A model generated the notes under the pieces. That model was given only the letters and a program-made list of their open reading frames with translations, had not been told where the DNA came from and did no database searches. The position numbers were made by a program, and so were the translations under genes. From Planctomycetota bacterium (GTDB taxonomy: Bacteria > Planctomycetota > PUPC01 > JACPCR01), in assembly GCA_016179685.1 (NCBI GenBank), contig JACPCR010000077.1:1-63760 (forward strand): a DNA stretch of 63,760 bases, read 5' to 3'. This document shows, piece by piece, positions 25,777-34,523 of this stretch (position 1 is its first letter; every line of letters starts with the position of its first letter).

Positions 25777-26577
25777 TCACTTGGGCCCGGCGGTAGAAAA
25801 GAGCTTCTGTCCGTCGGTTCGCAGCCTGCGCCCGCTGACCATCAGGCCCGGCCTGGCCATGCTCTGGCCACCGGTCTGAACGTTCTCCGGGTTCTTGAAA
25901 CCGATGCGGACAAGCCGGCGATTGTGGCCGGTCCGGTTGATATGAGACCCGTGAATGGTGTGGATGTTGAAGCAGACCACGTCGCCCCTCCGGGCGGGGA
26001 CAGCGACAGTGTCCTCGATTCGATACCGGTCGGTGGGCAGATGCGGGGTGCAGGGTGTGCCGTCGGGGAAACGAGTGACGTGCTCGAGGGCACCGCCTTT
26101 GTGGGAACCGGCGAGGAAGCGAATCTCGCCGTTCTCGTGGCTGGTGTGGTCAAGATGAACCAGGGTATCCACGTAGCGGTTGTCCGCGTGCTGGTAAAAA
26201 GCCCAGTCCTGGTGCATGGGGAAAGGGTGGCCCGTCTCCGGTGGCTTGACGTGCATCGTGCAGTGGTGAAGCTCGACGTGGGGCCCCAAAAGCTCCTTCA
26301 TGGCTTCCGAGAGTTTCGGATTCGTCACGGCGCGCATCCAGGCGACGGAGTAAAAGTGGAGATCATGCATCGCGATCAGCATGGACTTCTTTTCCGTCTC
26401 TTCGTCCATGTATTTCTTGCGCCACGGTCCGGACCAACCGGGGCTCTTGTCAGCCCATTTCTCGATGAGCCAGTCCAGTTCTTCCGCCAGTTCATCCGTC
26501 TCCCGCGGGGTGAAGACACCCGGGATGTGCAGGTAACCTTTATCCCAGAAAAAATCGGCCTCGCTTCGGGTGAGCAT
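25777..26577 (-). CDS. Phytanoyl-CoA dioxygenase (PhyH) family Fe(II)/2-oxoglutarate oxygenase
   Basis: The 266-aa protein has the iron-binding pair H122xD124 in FPMHQDWAFYQH, a distal histidine in IHTIHGSHINRTGHNRR (about 206-209), and an arginine after it for 2-oxoglutarate. The EIRFLAGSHKGG segment is also characteristic. PhyH-family members hydroxylate varied small molecules, including lipids and phosphonates, so the substrate is unknown. It is a single gene flanked by hairpins on one side and 1.2 kb of non-coding DNA on the other. Confidence 0.9.
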   Translation of the reverse strand: MLTRSEADFFWDKGYLHIPGVFTPRETDELAEELDWLIEKWADKSPGWSGPWRKKYMDEETEKKSMLIAMHDLHFYSVAWMRAVTNPKLSEAMKELLGPHVELHHCTMHVKPPETGHPFPMHQDWAFYQHADNRYVDTLVHLDHTSHENGEIRFLAGSHKGGALEHVTRFPDGTPCTPHLPTDRYRIEDTVAVPARRGDVVCFNIHTIHGSHINRTGHNRRLVRIGFKNPENVQTGGQSMARPGLMVSGRRLRTDGQKLFSTAGPK

Positions 26578-27811
26578 GGGTTTTCTCCTTCGAACTGAAG
26601 GGGGAGATAAAGTTCGACGATGTCAGATATTTTTCCAGAGTTGTGCCGTTTCTGCAATGTGTTTGGCGTGCCGCGAGAAGCACCGGCCCCTCGTGCTCTT
26701 TGAAATGGAACGAGGGATTGCTAAAATCAATCCTTTCACCCTATCTTGACTTGACACACCGTCACTCCCTGCCTCTCGAAGGGATCACGCCTCCGGACCT
26801 GACCCCCTGGGAGGGATGCCCCACTGGGGCGGCATCCGCAGGAACCCACTGGGAGGCAGGCTTGGTCGTCGCTTCTCGCAACTCTGTCCTCCCGGACCTT
26901 TCCCTCCCGGAGGGATTCTGTTGGGACATGGGAGGGGTCCCGTTTACAGGACCTGTCCTCCCCCACTTGTCCCTGTAGGAGGGGCCCCGTTGGGAGCGGG
27001 TTTTACGAAGCTTACGGCCTGGCTTCGTTGTGACAGAGAGAAACAAGGGGTTCGCCTGCGTGTGGGGAACATGGGCATGCTGTAGGCCGGAACAGCGAGC
27101 GTGTGGGGACATGGGAAAAGTGATCAGTTATTGGCCATCAGTGATCGGAGACTTCAGGCTTTATCCTTCCGGGAATACGTCATCCACGAGCCCCAGAATG
27201 CACTCGAAAATCTCAAAACCCATAAAGTCGTAACACCATAGTTTGAAGAGACTTAAGTGAGTTTTTGCTTGTTAGGATTTTGTAACAGCTTAGCCAACAG
27301 CCCTCTGCCTCCCTTCCCGAACTTGTCCCTACGGGAGGGACCTTCGATACAGGGCTTTATGGAGACATTCATCTGTCATCCCAGGGCGGCGCTTCGCTTG
27401 CCCTGCCTATTTAGTTTCGCCCACTTCGGGGCTCTTCTGAGATAGTAAACAGGGAAGGTTCACTAAGTTCTTAAGGGTCTCAGGGTGTCACTTCTCCGCC
27501 GGGTGCCCGCGAAGCGGGCGCGGAGAAGTTGAAAGGTGTCAGGTGTCAGGTGCCAGTTGATTCCTGAACCCTGCCACCTTTTGCACCCTTGTTGGGTTGC
27601 GGGTTTCGCCCGCCTTAAGAGGGATTCTCCCATATTTATCCCCGTGGGAGGGACAAGTGTGGAGGGACCATTAGGGGGGGCCTGCGGAAGAAATAGGGCT
27701 GCTGTGGCCTCTAGCCCCGCACCCCTCATTGGCATCGGACGCCTGCGCAAACCTTTCCGGCGGCTGCGTATGCCATGATGCGTGACGCGGAGAAACATCA
27801 AGAGAAGACTC
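26578..27811. other. 1.2-kb region without a supportable gene, rich in GGGAGGGA-type repeats
   Basis: All open frames here are short and compositionally unlike the neighbours. The DNA has at least three copies of an ACTTGTCCCT-(n)-GGGAG palindromic motif: 26970-26990, 27319-27337, and inverted near 27638-27655. It also has other CCTCCCGGAGGGA-type palindromes near 26895-26915. A compound hairpin pairs CTTCTCCGC (27491-27499) with GCGGAGAAG (27520-27528), with an inner GCCCGC/GCGGGC stem. A short GGTGTCA tandem follows at about 27535. Likely a repeat-accumulation or decayed region. Confidence 0.6.
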
Positions 27812-28588
27812 ATGCTGATTCGGGCTTGTGAACCGTGTCGTTATGCCTCTGGAGGCCAGCACGGTGCGTATTATACGCCGGGCCAGAACCCGACGGGTGG
27901 CGTGCTCCTGCTCTCTCCCCTCTTCGAAGAGAAGAGGTCGGCCCACCGGGCGATGGCGGAGTTTGCCTGCGCCTTGGCTGACCGTGGGATGGCGGTGCTT
28001 CAGCCCGACCTGACTGGATGCGGAAACGGCCCCGGGTTTCTCCAGGACACGTCTCTGGCGCAATGGAGCGAGGACATCCGCGACGCCCTGTCGTGGCTTC
28101 GACAGCGATCGGGCAGCAACCCGGTCTATCTCGCGGGCTGTCGGATGGGCGGTCTCCTGGGCGGATGGTATCTCGTCAGGCGTCCAGAGGCGGCCAGCCG
28201 GCTTCTGCTCTGGAATCCGGTGACGTCCGGCGGGGTATATCTCTCAACCGCAAGAAAGAGGCGGATGATTCAGGACTCGATGACCCGTGCGGAGGAGCGC
28301 CCGAGGATCGAAGAGCGAGAGGTGGAGGGCCAGGTGCTTTCCGATGCGTTGTTCACGGGCCTCCTGGAGATGTCTCTGGATGGGCTGAAGCCTCCTCCGT
28401 GCGAGGTTCGGCTTCTCCAGTGCTCGTTCAACACCCGGATGGTTCCTGAGTTGGAACGATTGATGGCCCAGTGGGGAAGGGACCGGGTGCGGGTACACTG
28501 CATGGTCTCGGAGCCTTTCTGGAACGCCCATACGCCCGGAGGGTATGACGAGGTCATTCGCACCGCGGCGGAGTTCTTTATCCGATGA
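27812..28588 (+). CDS. Alpha/beta hydrolase, exosortase-A-system-associated type (hydrolase 2-like)
   Basis: ATG 27812 follows an AGAGAAG sequence. The 258-aa product is an alpha/beta hydrolase: PTGGVLLLSPLFEEKRSAHRAM near the N-terminus, and a nucleophile-elbow region VYLAGCRMGGLLGG in which Cys rather than Ser occupies the usual nucleophile position. The FEEK-x-x-x-HRAM segment and its pairing with a second hydrolase match a protein pair known from exosortase/PEP-CTERM polysaccharide loci. The stop overlaps the next start (ATGA). No exosortase gene is in the window. Confidence 0.72.
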   Translation: MLIRACEPCRYASGGQHGAYYTPGQNPTGGVLLLSPLFEEKRSAHRAMAEFACALADRGMAVLQPDLTGCGNGPGFLQDTSLAQWSEDIRDALSWLRQRSGSNPVYLAGCRMGGLLGGWYLVRRPEAASRLLLWNPVTSGGVYLSTARKRRMIQDSMTRAEERPRIEEREVEGQVLSDALFTGLLEMSLDGLKPPPCEVRLLQCSFNTRMVPELERLMAQWGRDRVRVHCMVSEPFWNAHTPGGYDEVIRTAAEFFIR

Positions 28589-29454
28589 ACGAATTTTCCT
28601 TCTCATTTCCCCATCAGGCGGAGACCATGGCGGCGACGGTTCATCCGGCACCGGGTTCCGACCGCGGCGTGGTACTCTTACCGGGTTGGGGTGGGACCCG
28701 CTATGGCCCGCAGCGGATTCTGGTGGCAGCGGCAAGGGCGCTGGCCGAGGCGGGCAGGACGAGCCTGAGGGTGGATTTTCGGGGCCGCGGAGATTCAACG
28801 GGCGATCCAGCCCGAGTGACGCTGGACGGGATGATCGAGGACGCGGTAGCAGCTTCGCAATGGCTGGAGCGGGAGCAGGGCGTGCGCAAGGTGGCCTGGC
28901 TGGGGCTGTGCGCTGGGGCGAACGTTGCGCTGGGCGCCGCTTCCCTACGGCCCGACGTTACCGAGGAGGTCGTCGCGTGGTCCATCCTTCCCTTCATGGA
29001 GCACAAGGAACAGGCCCACGGCCGCCATGACAAATCCAAGACCGAGCTGTGGAAGTTTTACATGAAGAAGGCCATGGACCCCGAGGCTTGGAAAAAGCTG
29101 GTTCAGGGCCAGGCCAATGTTCGCGGCGCCGTCCGAACCCTGAGAAAGGACAAGGAAGGGGACGAGGAAGAGAGGAGGCGCAAGACCTCGCGGCGGGACA
29201 TCCTGAAGGATCTGGATGCGTATCGTGGCCGATGCCTTTTCATTTTCGGCACACAGGATCCCGAGGCTGCGGATTCCTCCGCGTTCTTCCAGGCACGGCT
29301 GCAACGCCAGGGAATCTCCCATGAAATCCAATGGATTCCAGGTGCACCCCATAATTTCTATACTGTCGAGTGGACCCGGAGAGTCATTCGCCTGACGGTG
29401 GATTGGCTGAAAAGCCCTGAGTCGACTTTAAATTCATCGAGAACCGGCCTCTGA
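28585..29454 (+). CDS. Alpha/beta hydrolase, exosortase-A-system-associated type (hydrolase 1-like)
   Basis: The 289-aa protein starts in the stop codon of the preceding hydrolase, implying translational coupling. It has the oxyanion region VVLLPGWGGTRYGPQR, DFRGRGDSTG, an elbow WLGLCAGANVALG (Cys in the nucleophile position, as in its partner) and a C-terminal GAPHNFYTVEW with the catalytic histidine. A charged insertion (about 190-215, KDKEGDEEERRRK) departs from the usual fold. Partners of this type occur with exosortase systems; the substrate is unknown. Confidence 0.72.
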   Translation: MNEFSFSFPHQAETMAATVHPAPGSDRGVVLLPGWGGTRYGPQRILVAAARALAEAGRTSLRVDFRGRGDSTGDPARVTLDGMIEDAVAASQWLEREQGVRKVAWLGLCAGANVALGAASLRPDVTEEVVAWSILPFMEHKEQAHGRHDKSKTELWKFYMKKAMDPEAWKKLVQGQANVRGAVRTLRKDKEGDEEERRRKTSRRDILKDLDAYRGRCLFIFGTQDPEAADSSAFFQARLQRQGISHEIQWIPGAPHNFYTVEWTRRVIRLTVDWLKSPESTLNSSRTGL

Positions 29455-29475
29455 TGCAAGATCGGGTCTTCATGT

Positions 29476-29531
29476 TTCGCCGGGGTTTCCGAAGTAGACG
29501 AGCTCGCAAGTGCGGGTGCACTGTCGAGCTC
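29476..29531. repeat. TTCGCCGGGGTTTCC module plus core-family hairpin
   Basis: The 15-base module at 29476-29490 is identical to 17934-17948. The hairpin pairs GAGCTCG (29500-29506) with CGAGCTC (29525-29531), with an inner AGTGC/GCACT stem closing on GGGT. It stands just before the Mur ligase start at 29552. The stem is less perfect than in other copies. Confidence 0.65.
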
Positions 29532-29551
29532 ATCACCTAGGGGTTTCAGCC

Positions 29552-30961
29552 ATGGAGATTGCAGTGCTCAAGGGGCTGAAACGAATTCATTTCACTGGGA
29601 TAGGCGGAGTCGGAATGAGTGCCCTGGCCCAGCTCCTCCAGGCATGGGGCTACGAGGTCAGCGGCTCGGATCGGGCACGGGACCAGGGCCGGGATGCCTG
29701 GCTTTATCGGAAGTTGGAGGCGCAAGGAGTTCGGCTGATCCCGCAGGCGGAGGACCCATGGGATGCGCGTATCGAGTGCGTGGTGGTCTCGAGCGCGATC
29801 GAGGATTCCAATCCTGAGGTTCGGGAGGCGAAGCGCAGGGCCCTTCAGGTGGTCAAGCGGTCGGAACTGCTGGCGTCGTGCATGCTGGCCCGGCGCAGCG
29901 TGGCGGTGAGCGGGACCGGCGGGAAATCGACCACAGCGGCGCTGATCGCTCAGATCGGAGCGGAGGGGGCTTTGGACCCGACGGTGGTGCTCGGCGCTTT
30001 TGCGCGGCGTTATGAATCGCCCGAGGCCCTGGGAAACGTTCGGCTAGGTGGCGGCGAATGGCTGGTGGCGGAAGTGGATGAAAGCGACGGGAGCGTACGG
30101 GATTTCCGGCCCGAGATTGCCGTCCTGACCAATGTGTCAAAGGATCATTTCGACCTGCCGGCCCTGGCCGATTTCTTCCGGCCTTTCCTGGGCGGCGCCC
30201 GTCAGATCGTCCTCAGCGCCGAATGCCCGGTTTCGGCCAAGCTCGCCACGGAACTGGGTGACCGCGTCGTGAAATTCGGCCGAGGCGGACACGTGGAAGC
30301 TCGGAACGTTGAAATGAACCGGACCGGCTCGAGCTTCGAGGTGGCCGGCCTCCGTTTCTGCCTGCCCATGCCAGGCCGGCACAACCTGCTGAACGCCCTG
30401 GCCGCACTCGCGGCGGCCCGATGTCTAGGGGTCCCCGATAGAGCCTCCCGAGAAGCCTTGGCCGAGTTTGGCGGCTTGCGACGCCGATGGACCCTGGTGG
30501 GGTCGCCGCGGGGCATCGATGTGGTCGATGATTTTGCCCACAGCCCACTGAAGATCACCAGCGCGCTGGCGACGGCACACCTCTCGCCCGGGCGAGTCCA
30601 TGCCGTGTTTCAGCCCCACGGCTATGGGCCTACTCGCTTCCTCTGGAAAGAGTATCTGCAGACTTTTGAGCAGAATATCCTTCCAGGTGATTGGCTCTAT
30701 TTATTGGAGATTTACGACGCCGGAGGGACAGCAGATCGATCTATTTCATCCCGGGACCTGGCCAAGGGCATGGAGGGCATGGCCGTCCACGTGATGCAAC
30801 CGCATGATCGGACCGAGCTGATCGAGAGCCTGAAGCGGCGGGCTGTGCCCGGCGATCTGGTCCTGGTCATGGGGGCGCGGGATCACTCGTTAAGTGAACT
30901 CGCCGAGGATATTGTGCGGTCTTTGGCGGGTCTCCCGGTTAGCGAACCAGTTCAGAGGTAG
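29552..30961 (+). CDS. Divergent MurC/Mpl-like Mur ligase
   Basis: ATG 29552 gives MEIAVLKGLKRIHFTGIGGVGMSALA, the MurC-type N-terminal domain; an upstream in-frame start lies in a repeat. The 469-aa protein has all three Mur ligase domains: P-loop GTGGKSTTA (MurC normally GTHGKTTT), EVDESDGS, TNVSKDHFD, the GRHNLLNALAALA segment, DDFAHSP (MurC has DYGHHP) and VFQPHGYGPTR. These replacements at conserved sites suggest a specialised ligase (Mpl-like or with a non-standard acceptor) rather than the essential MurC. It stands alone, not in a mur cluster. Confidence 0.82.
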   Translation: MEIAVLKGLKRIHFTGIGGVGMSALAQLLQAWGYEVSGSDRARDQGRDAWLYRKLEAQGVRLIPQAEDPWDARIECVVVSSAIEDSNPEVREAKRRALQVVKRSELLASCMLARRSVAVSGTGGKSTTAALIAQIGAEGALDPTVVLGAFARRYESPEALGNVRLGGGEWLVAEVDESDGSVRDFRPEIAVLTNVSKDHFDLPALADFFRPFLGGARQIVLSAECPVSAKLATELGDRVVKFGRGGHVEARNVEMNRTGSSFEVAGLRFCLPMPGRHNLLNALAALAAARCLGVPDRASREALAEFGGLRRRWTLVGSPRGIDVVDDFAHSPLKITSALATAHLSPGRVHAVFQPHGYGPTRFLWKEYLQTFEQNILPGDWLYLLEIYDAGGTADRSISSRDLAKGMEGMAVHVMQPHDRTELIESLKRRAVPGDLVLVMGARDHSLSELAEDIVRSLAGLPVSEPVQR

Positions 30962-31025
30962 TTTGGCAAAATTCAAGAACTGTTAAGTGATTGTTTTGAA
31001 AGGCTTTATCCGTTTGTTTCGTAAC

Positions 31026-31128
31026 TTCTCAATAAGTTCGGGCAAATCGCTCGCCCGTTTTCCATAACCATTTGATATGCCGCAAGTTATATATATGACT
31101 GCCTCAACTTACCCGAACTTATTGAGAA
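31026..31128. mobile_element. MITE-like element with 17-bp inverted repeats
   Basis: TTCTCAATAAGTTCGGG (31026-31042) is the exact reverse complement of 31112-31128, and similarity continues a few bases outside and inside. The 69-base interior is AT-rich and non-coding. Size and structure fit a miniature inverted-repeat element, though a large hairpin or a regulatory site is possible. It lies in the 614-base gap 30962-31575, which has no gene. Confidence 0.5.
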
Positions 31129-31211
31129 CTTGCCTTGTTTCTCAGGACGCTGGTGCGGAAGTGCTCCAGCTTTCCAGCCACCGAAGATGAGTGTGTCCCC
31201 CAGAAGCTAAC

Positions 31212-31246
31212 GAGGCGCTGGTCTCCTTGGGGGGAGACAGCGCCTC
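31212..31246. repeat. GC-rich hairpin
   Basis: GAGGCGCTG-(G)-TCTCC pairs with GGAGACAGCGCCTC around TTGGGG, with a single bulge. There is no T-run directly after it, but CCTCTTTTTC occurs 28 bases on. It may end transcription from the Mur ligase or be another palindromic repeat. Confidence 0.5.
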
Positions 31247-31525
31247 AATTAGCCCCTAACGTCTAACCCGACGCCTCTTTTTCTATGCGGCTCGCTTGCC
31301 TATGACAGGCAGCAAACGAGAGATATTCGCGCAAAGTAGATGAATGAGGGCTCCTTAGATTTCATTTTTGATATGAACATTAGAAGATTAACGATTTTTC
31401 AGAGCAAAACTTTAGCAAAAACTGAATGACCTTCTCGATGTGTCGCCAGTGGTGGGGCCCGCCCCACGGCGGTGACAGGAGTGACGGACACCCACGGGCG
31501 GCGCGTTTTATGGAGAAATTTAGGG

Positions 31526-31554
31526 TTGAAACGGAGAGATAAGGTCGTTATAAT
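31526..31554 (+). promoter_or_regulatory. Strong sigma-70 promoter of the tRNA-tuf operon
   Basis: TTGAAA (31526-31531), 17-base spacer, then consensus TATAAT (31549-31554). The predicted start, near 31561, is about 15 bases before tRNA-Thr(UGU), as expected for a stable-RNA promoter. The preceding 150 bases are AT-rich. Confidence 0.8.
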
Positions 31555-31575
31555 AAACAGTCTTTGAATTTTTGG

Positions 31576-31647
31576 GCTAGCGTAGCTCAAGGGCAGAGCT
31601 TCCGCCTTGTAAGCGGAGGGTTGTGAGTTCGAATCTCACCGCTAGCT
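31576..31647 (+). tRNA. tRNA-Thr(UGU)
   Basis: The acceptor stem GCTAGCG pairs with CGCTAGC, the anticodon stem CCGCC/GGCGG-type holds CTTGTAA with anticodon UGU, and the T arm has GTTCGAATC. The CCA end is not fully encoded. First gene of a tRNA cluster in the same order as E. coli thrU-tyrU-glyT-thrT-tufB. Confidence 0.92.
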
Positions 31648-31751
31648 CCGTTACTGGAGGTATTCGAACCGGTCCCGGCAATTGCGTACTCTGCTTCGGG
31701 GCAGGCCGACCGGCCGGGTTCGAAGAGGGAGTGTGAAGGAATTCAGAGCTT

Positions 31752-31836
31752 GGGCAGATACCCAAGTGGCCAAAGGGGGCAGACTGTAAATCTGCTGGCA
31801 ATGCCTTCGGGGGTTCAAATCCCTCTCTGCCCACCA
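31752..31836 (+). tRNA. tRNA-Tyr(GUA)
   Basis: The acceptor stem GGGCAGA pairs with TCTGCCC, the anticodon is GTA at 31786-31788, and the long variable arm (TGGCAATGCCTTCG) is typical of class II tRNA-Tyr. T loop GTTCAAATC. CCA is encoded at 31834-31836. Confidence 0.93.
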
Positions 31837-31932
31837 GCGGTTGGAAAAGCCATCGAGCCATTTCCGGGCATCTCTTGCGCGTCGAGGATCGTGGCGTAGT
31901 AGTCCTGTGACGGTCATGCTCAAGATGGCCAC

Positions 31933-32003
31933 GCGGGTGTAGCTCAATGGTAGAGCCCTGGCCCTCCAAGCCAGTCGTGAGGGTTCGATTCCCTTCACCC
32001 GCT
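31933..32003 (+). tRNA. tRNA-Gly(UCC)
   Basis: Acceptor stem GCGGGTG/CACCCGC, anticodon stem CTGGC/GCCAG with TCC at 31965-31967, T arm GGTTCGATTCC. No encoded CCA. An intrinsic terminator follows 14 bases later. Confidence 0.92.
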
Positions 32004-32016
32004 TGAGGCAGGGAGG

Positions 32017-32041
32017 ATCGCTTGGCGACAGGCGATTTTTT
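32017..32041 (+). terminator. Rho-independent terminator or attenuator inside the tRNA-tuf cluster
   Basis: ATCGCTTG (32017-32024) pairs with CAGGCGAT (32029-32036) around a GCGA tetraloop, and six T residues follow (32036-32041). It lies between tRNA-Gly and tRNA-Thr(GGU), 50 bases before the latter, so it could limit read-through from the tRNAs into tuf. Confidence 0.7.
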
Positions 32042-32090
32042 GTTTATGGGGGTTCAAGATTAGGGGCTTGAGCCGGACTCCATGCTCTTG

Positions 32091-32162
<72 letters not shown>

Positions 32163-32340
32163 TCACGAAGGCCGCTATTCGACGCTGGAAGTGTCTGCGC
32201 CCTTCTCGCGTCGAATGGGATGAGCCCTGCAGGATGAACTGCCCAAGGACATTTGTCCTGGCGAACTCGTGCTGGGTGTTTGGAGTCCGCAGAAGCCGGA
32301 GGAAGCGTTTTTCGGGCAACTAGGAGGAGGAAGCTGTTCC

Positions 32341-33537
32341 ATGGCGAAGGAGAAGTTTGAACGCACGAAGCCTCACGTGAACGTAGGGACGATTGGTCAC
32401 ATCGATCACGGGAAGACGACGTTGACAGCGGCGATCACCAGTGTGTTGGCCGCCAAAGGGATGGCCAAGAAGAAAGACTATGCGGAAATTGCCAAAGGCG
32501 GCACGGTCCGAGATGCAAGCAAGATTGTCACCATCTCGGTCGCTCACGTCGAGTATGAGACAGAGAATCGGCACTATGCGCACGTGGACTGTCCAGGGCA
32601 TGCGGATTTCATCAAGAACATGATTACGGGCGCGGCCCAGATGGACGGGGCGATCTTGGTCGTTGGGGCGGATGACGGCCCCATGCCTCAGACGCGGGAG
32701 CACATTCTTCTGGCCCGGCAGGTGAATGTCCCCGCCATCGTGGTGTTCCTGAATAAGGTCGATCTGATGGAAGACAAGGACTTGATCGAGCTGGTCGAGC
32801 TGGAGCTTCGCGAACTCTTGACCAAGTATGAATTCCCGGGTGACGAAATTCCGATCATCCGGGGGTCGGCCCTGGCTGCGATGCAGAACGCGACGGACGC
32901 CGAGAAAGCGAAGTGCATCATGGATTTGATGAAGGCTGTGGATGCGTATATTCCGACGCCGCAGCGCATCGTGGACAAGCCCTTCCAGATGCCGGTCGAG
33001 GACGTCTTCAGCATCAAAGGCCGCGGGACGGTGGCGACCGGGCGAATCGAGCGCGGTATCGTCAAGGTGGGAGACGACGTGGAACTGGTGGGTATCCAGG
33101 AGACCCGGAAGACCGTGGCAACGGGTGTCGAGATGTTCAACAAGACGCTCGATGAGGGTCAGGCCGGCGACAACGTGGGTGTTCTCCTTCGCGGGATCGA
33201 GAAGGAGCAAATCGAACGGGGGATGGTCCTGGCGAAGCCGGGAAGCATCACGCCCCACACCAAGTTCGACTGTGAAGTGTACGTCCTTTCCAAGGAGGAA
33301 GGCGGCCGGCACACGCCGTTCTTCAAGGGATACCGGCCCCAGTTTTACTTTCGGACAACGGACGTGACCGGGTCCGTCGAGCTTCCGGAGGGGATCGAGA
33401 TGTGCATGCCGGGCGACAATGCCAAGATGAAAGTGGAACTCATCACGCCGATCGCCATGGAGGAGCAGCTTCGTTTCGCCATTCGCGAGGGCGGGAAGAC
33501 GGTGGGCGCTGGAGTGGTGACGAAGATATTGCAATAA
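32341..33537 (+). CDS. tuf: Elongation factor Tu
   Basis: EF-Tu brings aminoacyl-tRNA to the ribosome as a GTP complex. ATG 32341 follows AGGAGGAGGAAG and gives [20 protein letters not shown]. The 398-aa protein has G1 GHIDHGKT (19-26), [14 protein letters not shown] and the SAL motif, followed by domains 2 and 3 ending [11 protein letters not shown]. Length is standard. It heads the protein-coding part of the operon leading to secE-nusG-ribosomal proteins-rpoBC. Confidence 0.98.
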   Translation: MAKEKFERTKPHVNVGTIGHIDHGKTTLTAAITSVLAAKGMAKKKDYAEIAKGGTVRDASKIVTISVAHVEYETENRHYAHVDCPGHADFIKNMITGAAQMDGAILVVGADDGPMPQTREHILLARQVNVPAIVVFLNKVDLMEDKDLIELVELELRELLTKYEFPGDEIPIIRGSALAAMQNATDAEKAKCIMDLMKAVDAYIPTPQRIVDKPFQMPVEDVFSIKGRGTVATGRIERGIVKVGDDVELVGIQETRKTVATGVEMFNKTLDEGQAGDNVGVLLRGIEKEQIERGMVLAKPGSITPHTKFDCEVYVLSKEEGGRHTPFFKGYRPQFYFRTTDVTGSVELPEGIEMCMPGDNAKMKVELITPIAMEEQLRFAIREGGKTVGAGVVTKILQ

Positions 33538-33734
33538 TGCCCGGGATGTGGTCACTGGGGATGGCACGACCCCGAAGAGATGGGTCCGACCCCAGGTGAG
33601 ATGCTGGATTCATCACGCGGGCGACCTCTATTCGGGGAGATTCGGCCGGGGAGCAGGACGGCCCCCCCCGATTGAACGGGCCGACAAGGATGGGTCTGGA
33701 GTCCGGAAGAAATGGGAACGGAGTTGGCATCCTT

Positions 33735-33884
33735 ATGAGAGAAAACATTACCCTGGAATGCACGGAATGCCGGAATCGCAACTACCGGACGAGCAAGGAG
33801 ACCAAGGGGAGCGATCGCTTGGAACTGAAAAAGTACTGCAGGTTTTGCCGGAAACACGTTCTTCACAAGGAGCGGAAGAGGTAA
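33735..33884 (+). CDS. rpmG: 50S ribosomal protein L33 (zinc-binding form)
   Basis: The 49-aa protein [20 protein letters not shown]... retains both CxxC pairs (CTEC and CRFC), so it is the zinc-ribbon (C+) form. Its place between tuf and tRNA-Trp/secE is the classical position for rpmG. Upstream, 33538-33734 has no gene; an open frame there extends rpmG leftwards but lacks any conserved sequence. Confidence 0.95.
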   Translation: MRENITLECTECRNRNYRTSKETKGSDRLELKKYCRFCRKHVLHKERKR

Positions 33885-33927
33885 GTTTCCTTGAAGATGG
33901 GAGAATGTCCTGTCCGAGATGTTGAGT

Positions 33928-34000
33928 AGGCCAGTAGCTTAATTGGCAGAGCACCGGATTCCAAATCCGGCGGTTGGGGGTTCGACTCCCTCCTGGCCTG
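33928..34000 (+). tRNA. tRNA-Trp(CCA)
   Basis: Acceptor AGGCCAG/CTGGCCT, anticodon stem CCGGA/TCCGG with loop TTCCAAA (anticodon CCA), T arm GGGTTCGACTCCC, discriminator G. The rpmG-trnW-secE order is common in bacteria. CCA is not encoded. Confidence 0.93.
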
Positions 34001-34048
34001 TGAAGACCAGAGGAGTGACGAGCCGGTTTTCTCCGGGGATGAAGGCTG

Positions 34049-34447
34049 ATGGCACTGTCGATTTACAAGAAGGATCAAGGCAGCCTGGCTCGCTTGATTG
34101 GAGGCGGGATCGCGGCCGTGTTTTCGTACTTTTTCGGTCTGGAGATTCACACGTTTTTGACGAAATTCATGGGCGCCCCAGAGGCGGTGGGCATTGCGCT
34201 CGGAATGATCGGATTCGCGTCGAGCGCCGCCATCGCCATTTATTACCTCGCCCTCTGCCCCAAGACGGTAGATTACCTGATCGAGACCGAATCGGAGATG
34301 AGGAAGGTGAACTGGCCGACCCGGACGGAGGTGATGGGGTCGACCGCGGTCGTGATCGGCTGCGTGGTGATTTTGGGGACTTACATTTTTTTGAACGATT
34401 TGGTGATCGCCAAGCTTCTGGAAATTCTGAGGATTTACAAGTCCTGA
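34049..34447 (+). CDS. secE: Preprotein translocase subunit SecE
   Basis: SecE stabilises SecY in the inner-membrane translocon. The 132-aa form has three predicted membrane segments (about 14-38, 45-68 and 98-122), like E. coli SecE rather than the one-helix Gram-positive type. The conserved amphipathic segment ETESEMRKVNWPTRTEVMGS precedes the last helix. It is followed by nusG after 76 bases. Confidence 0.95.
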   Translation: MALSIYKKDQGSLARLIGGGIAAVFSYFFGLEIHTFLTKFMGAPEAVGIALGMIGFASSAAIAIYYLALCPKTVDYLIETESEMRKVNWPTRTEVMGSTAVVIGCVVILGTYIFLNDLVIAKLLEILRIYKS

Positions 34448-34523
34448 GTCGAAACACGCTCGGCCTGGGGTTCGGAGGGAATCCGACGCCCGTCCAAGGC
34501 CCGTTCTGCCCTTGAGGCGCCCG

